Shown here: positions 9,973 through 21,144 of the stretch, piece after piece
Position numbering within the stretch: position 1 is the stretch's first letter
How the letters are laid out: every line of letters starts with the position of its first letter
Source of the DNA: Lineus longissimus
Taxonomy: Eukaryota > Nemertea > Pilidiophora > Heteronemertea > Lineidae
DNA: 60,000 nt
Reading direction: 5' to 3'
Assembly: GCF_910592395.1 (NCBI RefSeq)
Contig: NC_088317.1
Location: 6,822,001 to 6,882,000 of the forward strand
The notes under the pieces: generated by a model
Database searches by the model: none
What the model saw: the letters and a program-made list of their open reading frames with translations, nothing else
Told to the model about the DNA's origin: nothing
Program-made: the position numbers and the translations under genes

Positions 9973-10194
9973 GGAGGTTACTAGCCCCTCCTAGCTGCCT
10001 GCGAGATGAGGAGTGGTCTTTTTGACTAGTTATGTTAAAGCCTGTTAGATTATTCATCGGGCGGAACCCATGCTTGATAGTGTATGGCCGAACATTTCGC
10101 CACAGCATTACTCTATGTGCTAACCAGATGGTTTAGAAGAGCCAATACGAAAATTTACTGACGGCTTAGAACAGAAATCGACCGACATTGAACC
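9973..10194 (+). repeat. Dispersed repeat, GGAGGTTACTAGCCCCTCC family, copy 1
   Basis: About 222 bp nearly identical to 20513-20738, differing by small indels (for example GCCTGC against GCCTGCGTGC) and a few substitutions. Both copies begin at GGAGGTTACTAGCCCCTCC and end at CCGACATTGAACC. Size and sharp ends suggest a SINE or MITE, but no A/B boxes, poly-A tail or inverted ends are clear. Confidence 0.7.
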
Positions 10195-11015
10195 ATTTAT
10201 CTCACGAATCGAAGACGTTTGACAACTACTACTAACATAAGAGAAGCCGAATGCCTAAAGATTCCTCCGATTATCAAAGTGGTCCTTAATGTACTCTGAA
10301 CAATGAAATATTCAAGCTTTTCAAAGGGGTATCGAAAAATGCCGTATTATCAATGTTTATCAGATCATTGCAACTTGTTCGCAATCCTAGGCATGCCGAA
10401 TCTGTTCACAGCCATATTACCCCACTTGCAGGTTTAAACTTTTGTCTCAGTTAATTAGAAGTACGGTAGAACCTCCCTTAGCGGACACATCTCTATTAAG
10501 GACACCCTCTATATTAAGGACACTAGTTTTGGTCCCAAATTGGTTGTTTCCAGGTTAGGTTAGATTGTACATGTGAGCAGAGATTGGAAGACTCTGATCA
10601 GATTTATCTGACTATTTGAAGGATCAGCATTATTGTCATCTAGCGGTAACAAATAACGGACTACATGTACACCAAAATTCTTTTCTAGTGTTTTACCAAT
10701 AAAACCTTTATCCACACATAGTGCATAATACACTATTTCACAAAAAAGGGCATAATATACTATTTCACAATTTCTGATTCTTAATCATGCTCTTGTAATA
10801 GAAAGCGCAGTGCTTCAGTCAAGCTTCTTTAGAGCTGCAGTACACCTCCAAGCCTTACTCGACGTCGTTTAGTTTTGCGAGAAGCACTTGTTAAACCAGT
10901 GTTGGTTCAAGCTCATATGAGGGAAAATGGAGGTGGTCAATAAGAAATTCAGAAGACTGATGCCAAATTTCGATCTCGTTGTTAGCACCTAGATTTGAAA
11001 CATCTGGTGGATGAT
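10195..11015. other. No supported gene; contains a half pogo-type element
   Basis: Apart from the fragment at 10467-10552 and the polyadenylation signal at 11016, I see no coding or repeat structure here. Confidence 0.4.
10467..10552 (+). mobile_element. Fragment of the pogo/Tigger-type MITE
   Basis: CGGTAGAACCTCCCTTAGCG and the following GGACAC-rich text match one half, inverted, of the complete element at 22577-22754 through GGTTGTTTCCA. The other end is absent. Confidence 0.65.
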
Positions 11016-11021
11016 TTTATT
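11016..11021 (-). terminator. Polyadenylation signal AATAAA
   Basis: AATAAA on the minus strand, 34-39 bases past the stop of the small secreted peptide gene. Confidence 0.5.
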
Positions 11022-11054
11022 CGGACTTGCCAGAGTACAGACAATACGAGCATT

Positions 11055-13257
11055 CTACGGCTCGCAATAAAGGTCGGTTTCGGTCGCCTCCGGATAAGGT
11101 TTCCTACGACATTTTTCTGAACTACAATCGGTACTTTTCAAGCAGTCCGCCCCGTCTTTCAATTTTTCGGCTGCGCGTCTGTAAAAAAACAAAATAAGAA
11201 TTGTAGAAATAAAACAAATTAGAATAGAAACAAATCTGTTGACAGATTTTGGCCTGCAGATTTTGGTTTGACTATTGTATACGCCAGATGGACACTCTGG
11301 GCAATTTCCGAAAGGCCTTAAAAACTTACCTATTTGGGAGACATTTTACATAATGGATTGACAAGTGAATGTCGATCTTGAATAATTGTAAAAACGGCGC
11401 CTTACAAATTTAATTTTACCTACTTGCTGACCTCCATTAGCAAATTTTATCTTGTCAGATTTAAGATACATTTAACGAAACTATCAGTTCATTCAGAGAA
11501 TCAAAATCAAATCGTTTTGAAATGGCCCCCGGCAGTCTGTGACCGATTTAGCGTCATCCCTTGGGTCTCGTGATATAAGGCGGTCGTAAATGATGTACTA
11601 CCTCTGTATTATGGTAACCCAAACGTCCTCGGGTCAGGAGAGATTGTCCTCGCGTTTAGGTTCTGCTACACAACAATCTACCATAATTGGTCTATTTCGA
11701 ATTTTCAATTTTAAAGATGCTAAAGAGATATTTGTTTGATAAAAGCATTTCGTTTTCTTTTCTTCGAATGCAATGTTTAGAACGGAATTGAATTGGGCTG
11801 TAGCCTACAAAGTTGCAAGTGTAAGTGCAAGGAAAGGTGTAAAAGTGTCGGCTAATAAAACTTAAAAGAAATAGTGTAGAAGAGAAAATTATCGCGATAC
11901 AATATTTTCGCGAATGCCGGCCGATGGAAAAATTCGTGGCATGAATTTTTCGTGAGTCAGGATATTTTTCTTAGTTAAATAAAAATCTCTATTTTGACCA
12001 AGAGCTATACTAGAGAATAGGTGATGATGTGTACGTGTCTATACAGTATACTCAAATCCAACAGGCCTCAATGAATAAAGTAATTAAGCACAAAAGATGA
12101 GCATTAATATAGGCAAAAGTCATTGAAGAGGGGTGGAATTTGTGTTTGTTAGGTCAGAGTCGTTCAAATAAAGTGTCAGGCAACAACTAGGGAACATATA
12201 GTTTCAACACCAGAGCCATTCCGAAAGAGGCGCTTCAGGACAGAGCTCTCTCGGGTCACGTGTTGACCAAAGCCAATTCCGCACAACTGGGACTTGAACT
12301 ATTATTTGATCAGCTGAACATACTACAAATTCTGACCTGACTCTTTACTTGAAAGACTCTTTCAAGTAAAGAATCAGGTCACGGCAAGTTTCCTTTGACA
12401 TTGTTTGATCCCACAGCTTTCTCGGGCAATTAACTTAAAGCCATGACGAGGCCAATTTTAATTCAGCTACAAACTGACTTGAGTTGCAGAACAATAATAA
12501 AACAACCAACAATTCAAAGAAAAAATATACTCTGCAAATGCGGTATATCGGAAAACAAATGTATACAACATAAATTGCTGACTTACTATTGATGTGAACG
12601 ATCTAACAATTTAGGCGGATGTGTTAGTAAATTTTGTAAACTACAAAAATACGTGATGATGTGGAGCAGAAAAACGCATCTCGAAAATTATTCTTAAATC
12701 AGTGTCATCACTACTTCTCAAAACTGGCAAAAGGACGAAACATATCGCTTTTTATATCATAGTTGTCTTTGACACTATATCTAAATAGTTTTATAGAAAT
12801 CAGTGAATTTGAAGCTGGCGTTTGCTTTAAAACGGAGAATTTGTAATGGCTATGTTCAGCTGATCAAAGAATTGTTCAAGATTGGCTTGGGTCAACGCCT
12901 GACCCGAGAGAGCTCTGTCCCAAAGCGCGTCTTTCGGAAAGGGCGGTGGCTTTGATGTTGAAAGCATGTTCCCTAGTTGCCTGACTCTTTATTTGAAAGA
13001 CTGTGTTAGCAGCAAGGACGTTTTGACTCGATGTTCTGGCATGCGGAAGGTTTGACTATTGCTAACAGGGGACATTTTGGCAAGGGGACGTTTTGCCTGG
13101 ACACCAGAGAAATCGACGTGGCGTCGACCTTTAGTCGCTAGTATGAATGCCGTAATACTTAAATAATAAAATGTACATGTACTTACGTCTCGGCCTGGAC
13201 TTCAACATTACACATCAGCAGAGCAGCAGCGATGACGACGAGTGCCAATACGTTCAT
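11055..13257 (-). CDS. Small secreted cysteine-containing peptide, two exons
   Basis: Exon 1 is 13257-13187 and exon 2 is 11178-11055 on the minus strand. Exon 1 starts at ATG, encodes MNVLALVVIAAALLMCNV and continues to a GTAAGT donor, leaving two bases. Exon 2 follows a TTTTTTTACAG acceptor, joins in phase (AC plus A), and ends at TAG (11055-11057). The product is 64 residues: a signal peptide of about 22 residues, then a mature part of about 42 residues with four cysteines in the order ADC, TDC, EKC and LYC and a basic CRRKP segment. Four cysteines would allow two disulfides. Secretion is clear; the target is unknown. It could be a hormone-like, antimicrobial or structural peptide. Complete, unbroken and compact, it looks functional. 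Confidence 0.7.
12155..12325 (-). repeat. Dispersed repeat, TCAACGNGTGACCCGAG family, inverted
   Basis: Reverse complement of the repeat at 12858-13005: TTGACCAAAGCC and CTCTCGGGTCACGTGTTGACC are the inverted core. With the copy at 12.9 kb it forms a widely spaced inverted pair inside the intron of the small peptide gene. Confidence 0.65.
12333..12381. repeat. 49-bp palindrome (24-bp arms, 1-bp spacer)
   Basis: TGACCTGACTCTTTACTTGA and the next four bases pair with the following 25-49 with one C/A mismatch. It lies at the edge of the inverted repeat copy at 12155-12325 and could form a hairpin in RNA or DNA. Confidence 0.85.
12858..13005 (+). repeat. Dispersed repeat, TCAACGNGTGACCCGAG family
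   Basis: Copy with the core GGGTCAACGCCTGACCCGAG, matching 6138-6310 and the inverted 12155-12325. Confidence 0.65.
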
Positions 13258-13344
13258 TTTGACATAGAGGGGTGTGGCGGCAAATCCTGATGAAAGTCCT
13301 TTCGACGTTGGATGAGAGAATGAGAAAGTAGATGAAACCGGCGG

Positions 13345-13360
13345 GGATTTATTTGATACG
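13345..13360 (-). promoter_or_regulatory. Possible TATA-like element of the small peptide gene
   Basis: On the minus strand the text ATCAAATAAATCC lies about 90-100 bases before the ATG at 13257. It would leave a 5' leader of about 60 bases. This is a weak match. Confidence 0.25.
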
Positions 13361-13602
13361 TTCTGTTTTCAAGAGTCTAGTTCAGCTGCGAAAAGAATCG
13401 CCTCAAGTGGTTCACCTGTCAGCGCTCGTTATCATTCTCCGGGGATTTCGACAACGCGAAATGGTTTGGGCTGTTGTGCTCAGCATGTGTGAACATTTAA
13501 GAGCCAACATAATTTGTGTACGAACTACTTCCAATCACTATTTTGCTTATTTCTGAAACTGTGGAGTGAGTCCCTAGCTCATGCGTTGCAGCTGTAGTTA
13601 AG

Positions 13603-13639
13603 ATGGCAGCCAATACCGACGTCTCCATGACCTCTATCG
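13603..13639 (+). CDS. Possible first coding exon, divergent from the peptide gene
   Basis: AAGATGG start context followed by MAANTDVSMTSI and a GTAAGA donor at 13640. It starts 346 bp from the oppositely oriented peptide gene, so the two could share a promoter. No later exon was found, so support is thin. Confidence 0.25.
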
Positions 13640-15087
13640 GTAAGAAACACGAACTGACCGGCTGATTTCTTGTTGCTTGGATGCCCGGTATCAGCTGATG
13701 AAGCGCTGTACTCAGACATTCAAATTTGTTTTGCACTAATAGGTTTTATCTAATCTATGTAAAGGTCGCTCGACGGCGAAAATATAACGGCCGCGTAATA
13801 CACAATTGATTACTTGCTAGGATGCATAGGCCGGGAGTTCCTGCTTTCACATGCATGCTTTGGTGGTCGGATATACTCAATGATGGCGTGTGGTATTAAT
13901 CAAAAACATGGGCAGGGGCGACCTTTCACCCGTTAACCTTTTTATGCACCAGAACTGTCACGCTATGACGCCAAATTGAAAAACAATGGCGGCATCCGCA
14001 TGCATGGGTGGCGGTCTACACATTGGCAACGTACCAGATTGTGCACTGAGAGTGCACCACGATCTATCGTTTGACAGCGGCTCCTTCGTCAACCAAATCT
14101 GTCATTGAGGGGACCCGCCATTTTAGCCCCAAAAAGATGTTTTTGTTGTTTTTCGCAGATCCACTCGTGAATATTGGGGAGTTGGAAATGTACATGTACT
14201 ATTGTCACGCGAGCTCGCTCATGAATATGCGAAAGTGAAATGTACTATTGTCTCGACGGTACATATATCTTCAATGCTTGGTGTTCCTACAGTGTATGAT
14301 GGGGCAAATTCCAGTAATAACCGCGTTCTGGATATTGATCTAGGTTCCCAGCTTGATCTAATGTGTACCGCCATTACCATTTACACGTAACTCAGTACGT
14401 ATACCACATGTACATCTTCGTTAAATTAATGGCTTTTTTCTTCTTCTTTGCGTACAGTCCCTGTTGTTGGCATAGGTTTACTGAGTTGTCCACAGCATTT
14501 TCACCACGTCCCCGTACAATTATTGTGTATTTTGACACTTTTAGTCGGATTTCTTGTCTGAGGGCTTCGAGGAGTGGGTAGTTCTAGAGTAGCATACACA
14601 GATCGTTGTCATGTTTCTCGTGTTGGTAAAGCAATGATTGTAAAATGGATTGTTGTTGATTAAGCAGTACTTTTGTTTTAGGGGCGGGTACTATGCGTTC
14701 CGGTAAAACGTTGATTGATTGTTCTCCATAGTTCAGTGTTTCCAATAGACAGCTAAAAAGAGAAAGTTTTCAATAGGAGGAAACAAAGAAAAATGACTTG
14801 TCGATCTGTCTTTCAGCATTCCCAAACAATAATGGGAAGATCAGTGGGATGGTTGGGCAATTCCTGACATTACTTGTAATTCAATTGGCTACTTTCGGAC
14901 AGCATAGCCCTAGCCCAAGCTTGACCTAATCCCAGTCGTCCTCTGCAACATGGGACACATGTCACCAGATGCTATAGGAATGAGCCAGTTTAAAGTCGAT
15001 AATTATCTTCCTTACATTTCAATAAGCGATTGTTTCCTCTACTTGAAGAAAAAAGATTGAGGAAACGCATTCTTCCACTTTATCTTC
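13640..15087. other. No supported gene
   Basis: Open frames at 14202-14390 and 14363-14581 have no recognisable content. No element ends are evident. Confidence 0.4.
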
Positions 15088-15190
15088 TGTAAAGTACATA
15101 GCACCCTACTGTGTGATTTGTGAAGTACATAACACCCTACTGTGTACTTCGTGAAGTACATAACACCCTACTGCTTACTTTGTGACTTGT
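15088..15190 (+). repeat. Three-unit tandem repeat, about 35 bp
   Basis: The words GTAAAGTACATAGCACCCTA, GTGAAGTACATAACACCCTA and GTGAAGTACATAACACCCTA follow one another at about 35-bp spacing, each followed by CTG and a T-rich link. Confidence 0.75.
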
Positions 15191-16557
15191 ATTCCAGGTG
15201 CTCGCCACACAAGTATGATAATCGGATTTTTTAGAATGAGCCACCCGATGTAGACGTATGAAACCTGCTCCTGCTCGCAAGCCTTATGGATATGGCTGGC
15301 GCGAGTGGACGCAATTCAGATTTATGCCAGGTAGACGGATGTGAAAGGTGATAAAGTTAGAATTATGACAACAATGTACATGTACTTTATTCTGTACTTT
15401 ATTCACTCGCTATTGTCGATCAATGCCGTTTTTGAGGAACTGAATCTATTCCATACCATTCTATGGCTGAAAAGGACATGACATAAAACCTTTTTAATGC
15501 AAAAACAAGTTTTCCTGAAGTCTTTCGATCTCAATCGATTGACTTATTATCTCGATCGATCAAGTTATTGTTTAGTACTGGCCAGGTGGGAAAGGAACGT
15601 CCAAGTGAACGTAAACGCAGTACCAACCGCGAACGACAATCAAAAAACGCCGGAGGAACCTCCCGAGAGACAAGACGACCCAGATCCAACTCCAGACAAA
15701 GGAATCAAGGGAACCGGCAGCAACGCCGACCACAAACAGACAACAACAACAGGATTCCACAAGTGCCGCACAACCAGCTCAATCAGCCACGAAGACAATA
15801 CCAACAACGCTCGGTAAGCCTGAATGCTCTAGGTCTGGACCCAAATGCTATGACAGTTCTGTGGGAGGGGGTCCCTAAATCAACTAGGCGATATGCTATG
15901 GGGTAACCCAAGACATTGAAATCCATTGAAGAAAACGAATTAAAAAGATCGGTAGTAAACCTCACGAGTGACTACAAACTAACTAATGATGAAATTAAAT
16001 TACTTAGCAAAGGCTTAAACTTCTGCCCTGCCACAAAATCATATGACAACCATCAGCTCAACCAAGACACAGAAGAATTCTTCAGAAGAATCAGATTGAG
16101 AGAATTATTTAACATTGATGACGCAACAGACACTAAGACCGAAGGTACCAACCCCAGTGACTACCAACTACGTAAAAAATCAAATTGGACCCCGCCCACT
16201 GACCGCAATGGCCACCTTGAATCATACATCGCCACCATCTCTGTCAACCTCAACAGAGTCCAACCCAAGAAAACGTTTGACAACATATCTCCGGATGATA
16301 GAGAAGCTCACAGCTCCCTAAGAGATAAACCCAACATAACCATAAAAAGAGATGACAAAGGTGGTGCTACAGTGGTGCTCAACACCTCTGATTACATCAA
16401 AGAATGTAATAGGCAATTACCAAATTTGTCGACCATCACTTAAGACCACTGGTACAAGACACACACATACTTAAAGGACACTACCGACTTTATCAACAAA
16501 CTAAACACCATTGATCTCGGATCACCAAAGCCGGACAAACCCGAACCACTCCTGGTC

Positions 16558-17640
16558 ACCTTAGATGTTACATCCCTGTATACTAACATCCCCCATGATG
16601 AAGGCCTGGTTGCTATGAGAGAACATCTCAACACCAGACGACAATGTACTATCCCAACAGACATCCTAACGGATGCTGCTGAACTCATACTCAAAACTAA
16701 TAACTTCAGCTTCAATAACAAACACTATCTACAAAAATCAGGTACAGCCATGGGCACATCCATGGCCCCATCGTATGCCAACCTGTCTTTGGCTAAATGG
16801 GAATCAGACTTCTGGAACCGCCAACCCCATAAACCCCTTATGCATGTCAGATTCATTGACGACATCTTCATGATCTGGCCACACGGCGGAGACGAACCAG
16901 ATCAAACTATAAGAGACATAAATGAACATCATCCCACCATCAAATACGTGGCTAACATTAGTGAAACCTCAGTAGATTTCTTAGATGTCACTATTAGTAT
17001 TGGGGACAATAACAACATAGAAACTTCCCTATTCACTAAACCCACAGATTGTCATAGCTATTTGGTCTCAACCTCCTGTCATCCAGACCACACCAATAGA
17101 GGTATTGCATACAGTCAAGCAATCAGGATTCGCCGAATCTGTTCACGCATTGACGACTATGATCAACATAGCAAACGTCTCATCCGGATGCTGCATGTCA
17201 GAGGACACGAGCTAAACGACCTCAATGAAGCCATAGCTAAAACCAGATCTCTAGACAGAGACACACTGCTGCAAAAACAATCTACAGCAACTAGCAGAGA
17301 CACTGTCATTCCTCTAGTTACAACGTACAACCCATCACTTCCGAATCTACGAGAAATAGTAAATAAACACTGGGATGTCCTAGAAAGCTCTGATAAACTC
17401 AGGACTGCCCTTAATTCTGCCAAACCACTTATCAGCTACCGTAGATGTAAAAACCTGAGAGACATTCTGACTAGAGCCGATATCAAAGAAAATAGTCTTT
17501 ATAGACCCAACACTGGCACAATCAATGAGATAGGAAGACAAACCCTCTTACTGTTCGCACCCCCACCAACAAAAGGCAGCAACAAATGCAACAACAGCAA
17601 ATGCCCCAACTGCAAAGAAATCAAACTCAGTAACCAGTAG
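16558..17640 (+). pseudogene. Penelope-like reverse transcriptase core and C-terminal linker
   Basis: Continuous frame from motif A through motif C to the CNNSKCPNCKEI zinc-binding motif, closed by TAG at 17638. The two adjacent Asp of RFIDDIF and the Asp of LDVTSLY, the metal-binding triad of reverse transcriptases, are intact. The 5' part of the domain is deleted, so this is a remnant. Confidence 0.85.
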
Positions 17641-17693
17641 AGTCACCGGCAAAAAAACATTATGATAAACAAAACATAATGTGTAACTCATAA

Positions 17694-18023
17694 AGGGTCA
17701 TATACCTCATTGAAAGTGCCAAATGTAACTATCAATTTGTGGGTCAGACTAAAAGGACACTCAAAACCCGAATGAATGAACATCGCTCTGGCATAAACAA
17801 TGAGAAATCCACATCGATTCGCTCTCACTTTAATAGCAGTAATCACTCTATTAAAGACCTCCGTATCTATGGACTTGAAAAGTTACCTCAAACGAAAAAT
17901 GAGAGAATTTATGTAGGCCTTCTCCTAGAAAATCGTCTGCTAGCCAAAGAATCATACTGGATTTATACTTTCCGAACGGCTCGAACCATTTCTCGTTTGG
18001 TCACTGATTTCGAAGCTGGATAG
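17694..18023 (+). pseudogene. Penelope-like GIY-YIG endonuclease domain
   Basis: Frame 3 from 17694 to TAG at 18021 reads VIYLIESAKCNYQFVGQTKR, then LKTRMNEHRSGI and HFNSSNHSIKDL. The family GIY and YIG signatures are here VIY and FVG; the Arg of LKTRMNEH and a late Glu are kept. It is out of frame with the RT part, and a TAA (17691-17693) stands immediately before it, so it is not expressed as part of one protein. Confidence 0.85.
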
Positions 18024-19291
18024 CAAACATCAGTAGGCACTGCGCACAATCGAAACAAATTGAAAAATAACCAGTAAAATCCAGAAACGTATAACACATA
18101 TAATGTGACCGAAATGTGATGATATTGAGGAGGAGGAAATATTGCCGTATTCGATCACTAGTGCCACGTGGAGTACTTTTTTCATCGTTTATTTCCAAGT
18201 CTTTTTCGCCCATTTGCACTTCTTCATTTTGCACACTGCACTTCAGAAAAGGAAAATATTGTAAACAAAAAGGATTGTTATCAGAATTTTTTGTGTACAA
18301 AATATTCATGTGAGCTTTACAATAAAAAATACTTATTACAAAAAAAACAACTTTTGAACATATTTTTGAAAAGTCAGTGCCCACCGCCCGGTGTAGCAGT
18401 CGAAAAGCCCCCCCCCCCCCAACCGGAAAATTATGATAATTTGAATTATGACTGTCGAAAGAAATATCGAAATTGGAGGGTGCGATTGGTAGCCCCGCCC
18501 CTCCTCATTCTGTTGTGACATCAGCATGCGTTCCAACCAATAGCAACGTCACGACGTTCCGGTATCCCACCATGCACAGCGCACACATAACAACGCCACA
18601 ACGTCTTGCACTTCGCAACCGTTCGTATCGTTTTCCCAATTGCTCCGGCAAAATACGTTACTTATTTGTCATGTAAGTTCGATCTGACTGACTGTACCGG
18701 CATTTAAAATGATAACACTCCCACAAATCCCAGGTGGGAGCATACCATGCAGCGAAAGATATTTTACCACGGCATTTCTCGCAATGACACAACACAATAT
18801 ACATCGATTTCAAAAAATGGTAGGGCCTATAGCAAAAGTTCAGAACGTATCGCGCGCTAGACCAAAAAACACAACAAAACAGTGAAATCCGGAACCGTTT
18901 AATTCAGTGATAAGGCCGAATGCAACGATGATGATGAAGAAGGAAAGCGGCAAACCGCCACGCCATTTTCAATCACTTGGTCATGTCATATTTCTCTGAA
19001 AGTTTTATTTTCTCAAGACAAGTGTAGAATACGAATATGTCCCTCTGGAAAGAGTGCCCAGCCCTATTGTATTATGGCGGATTCTTGGTATATATGATTT
19101 GATGCGTGTAATTTACAGAATAATTTTTCCCCGGACATTCTAATCTATTCTAGGAAATTTCAAACTTTTATACCGGTACGATAATATAGAAACAGGACTG
19201 GATATTGATAGACCCTATGCATTAAGACTGTCCCAAGATATATCAATATTTGGCGGGGGCCGTTTGTAGCCCAAAGTTCGTAGCTGACTGT
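18024..19291. other. No supported gene; CpG-richer stretch at 18.48-18.67 kb
   Basis: A 14-base poly-C run lies near 18408. From 18480 to 18670 the sequence is richer in CG, has an ACCAATAG box and a GTCAT|GTAAGT donor-like end at 18672, and could be a promoter with a first exon; no downstream exon was found. Confidence 0.3.
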
Positions 19292-19995
19292 GGTCTTGTT
19301 AGGGAGTTTTTCCCGAATGTACGCGATGATGACGTACCCCATTAACAGGACGTAACATCTATTTTAAAATGCATTTCCAAAGTGATTGCATGAGGACAAC
19401 CCATTTTTGTGTCGTATATCACTGGAAACGCCCGATTCCCCTTATTCTGCAGGATGTTAAATCGGGCATTTTATTACTTTAAATAAATCATAAGCGTCGC
19501 ATTCGCTCCTAGCTATGTTCACCATCCCAAATGGCAATATTGCCAATTTGGCGGGACAATCAAGGAAAAGCCCAAATATTATACATTTCTTCCTGAATAA
19601 TTCTTATAGTGACAATTCTACCATGAAAGACAGTTGCTTACGCTACACAAAAAACAAAAAAATATCAAGGGACAACATTTAACTTTTGAGATATGTCGAA
19701 TTTTGCACAAATCAGCGAAAAACGCACCAACTGGCACTGGACGGCATTTCAACACGGGGCCGACGCACATCCCAAGTTCAGTGTACACATACGTCGGCAA
19801 CAACAGCGAAATGCGTAGTTTCTTGTTGGCCGCCTATTGAGTAGCGATCCAGGTTTCAAAAACTAAAAAAAAACATGTACATGTATTTGCCAAAACAACT
19901 GCTAAATCAACACTGGCATACTGTGAGGACCAAGAAATCAATGATTTTTTAGGAACTACGGTTAGGGTTGGCCGCGGATGAATACCAAAAAAATG
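19292..19995 (-). mobile_element. Non-autonomous DNA transposon (GGTCTC family), copy 3
   Basis: Same orientation as copy 2. The left end reads GGTCTTGTTAGGGAGTTTTTC. The interior matches copies 1 and 2, but the right terminal repeat is lost or replaced after the GCGGATGAATACC text near 19985. Confidence 0.7.
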
Positions 19996-20512
19996 GTGGG
20001 AATTATTATTTTTTACCCGGCGGTGGAAATTATTTTTTTGGCGGTGAGAAATAAATCCTACGGCGGTTGTAATTCGAGAGAAAAAAAACGCATTGTAAAA
20101 AGAAAATTTTTCTATTACTGTATATTGAAAATAAACGCATGTCCTCTATGGGCCACCGTATGGTTGAGTCACTCCATGTATGACGGACTGTATTTACCAT
20201 AAACAACATTTCCTATAGCAGACGATGTATGTCTCGAAAGGCCGTATTCCAAACAACATTCAAGATACGCATAAAACACACTTGGGAATACGCATTAACA
20301 ATGAGAAAAGTGGGATAATTCTCTCACTTATATTGTAGGTATAAAACTATTGTGAACTATATTTTTAACAAGCATATTCGCATGCCTTATCAAAGACTTA
20401 ACTGAAGTTCCAAAATTATCGGTTTTCCATCAAATCAACCCTGGTGTACTTTTAGTAAGTCAATGGAACATATATTATTCATTTTGAAGGTATGGGATCA
20501 CATTCACCATCC

Positions 20513-20738
20513 GGAGGTTACTAGCCCCTCCTAGCTGCCTGCGTGCGAGATGAGGAGTGGTCTTTTTGACTAGTTATGTTAATAATGCCTGTTAGATTAT
20601 TCATCGGGCGGAACCCATGCTTGATAGTGCATGGCCGAACATTTCGCCCCAGCATTACTCTGTGTGCTCACCTGGTTTAGAAGAGTCAATACGAAAATTT
20701 ACTGGCGGCTAAGATCAGAAATCGACCGACATTGAACC
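20513..20738 (+). repeat. Dispersed repeat, GGAGGTTACTAGCCCCTCC family, copy 2
   Basis: Near-identical partner of 9973-10194, same strand. Confidence 0.7.
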
Positions 20739-21144
20739 TAACACCATTCCAACCACAGATTGGTTCTAATTTTTCAGAGTGCAACTTGACGCAAGGATCC
20801 AACGCAAGTAATCTTTGTGGCGTATCGAACAAATTAAAACTTAATGAATTCATTAAGTTCCATTTCGTATGAAATTATATCATATTCCGCTCATTCCGCT
20901 AATTCTACATGGCCCGTTCATATATAAGCCATATTGATGTGTCACCAGTTTTCAGACAGCCGGTACAATAATTTATTATGTATGTCTCATTACCAAGCCT
21001 CAGGTAGTCGCAAATATTTACCACTAGCTGTTCCATTTGTCACAACAAATCTTGATGAAAAGTTGCACACTCAACCAAATTTGATGTAAGACAGAGTTAC
21101 GACCAACTCGAAATGTTTCCTCTTCAGAGATATCTTCAAAAATT
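20739..21144. other. No supported gene
   Basis: AT-rich with no recognisable element or frame. Confidence 0.4.

Larger units (their letters stand above)
15497..18023 (+). mobile_element. Degenerate Penelope-like retroelement (RT plus GIY-YIG)
   Basis: One frame from 15568 carries a basic, Arg/Gln/Asn-rich N-terminal part, then the LTSDYKLTNDEI and KGGATVVLNTSDYIKE segments typical of Penelope-like elements. The reverse transcriptase keeps motif A (LDVTSLYTNIP), motif B (GTAMGTSMAPSYANL) and motif C (RFIDDIFMIW). A CNNSKCPNC zinc motif precedes a GIY-YIG endonuclease-like domain. The copy is dead: in-frame stops at 15904, 16441, 17638 and 17691, a frame change in an AC run near 16460, and a missing segment between VLNTSDYIKECNRQL and YLKDTTDF where the fingers of the reverse transcriptase should be. 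No flanking LTR-like repeats or ribozyme core were recognised. Confidence 0.9.

Noticed and set aside
15240-15310. Possible hammerhead ribozyme upstream of the Penelope-like element
   Set aside because: A GAAAC box is present but no CTGATGA core at the right spacing could be found.
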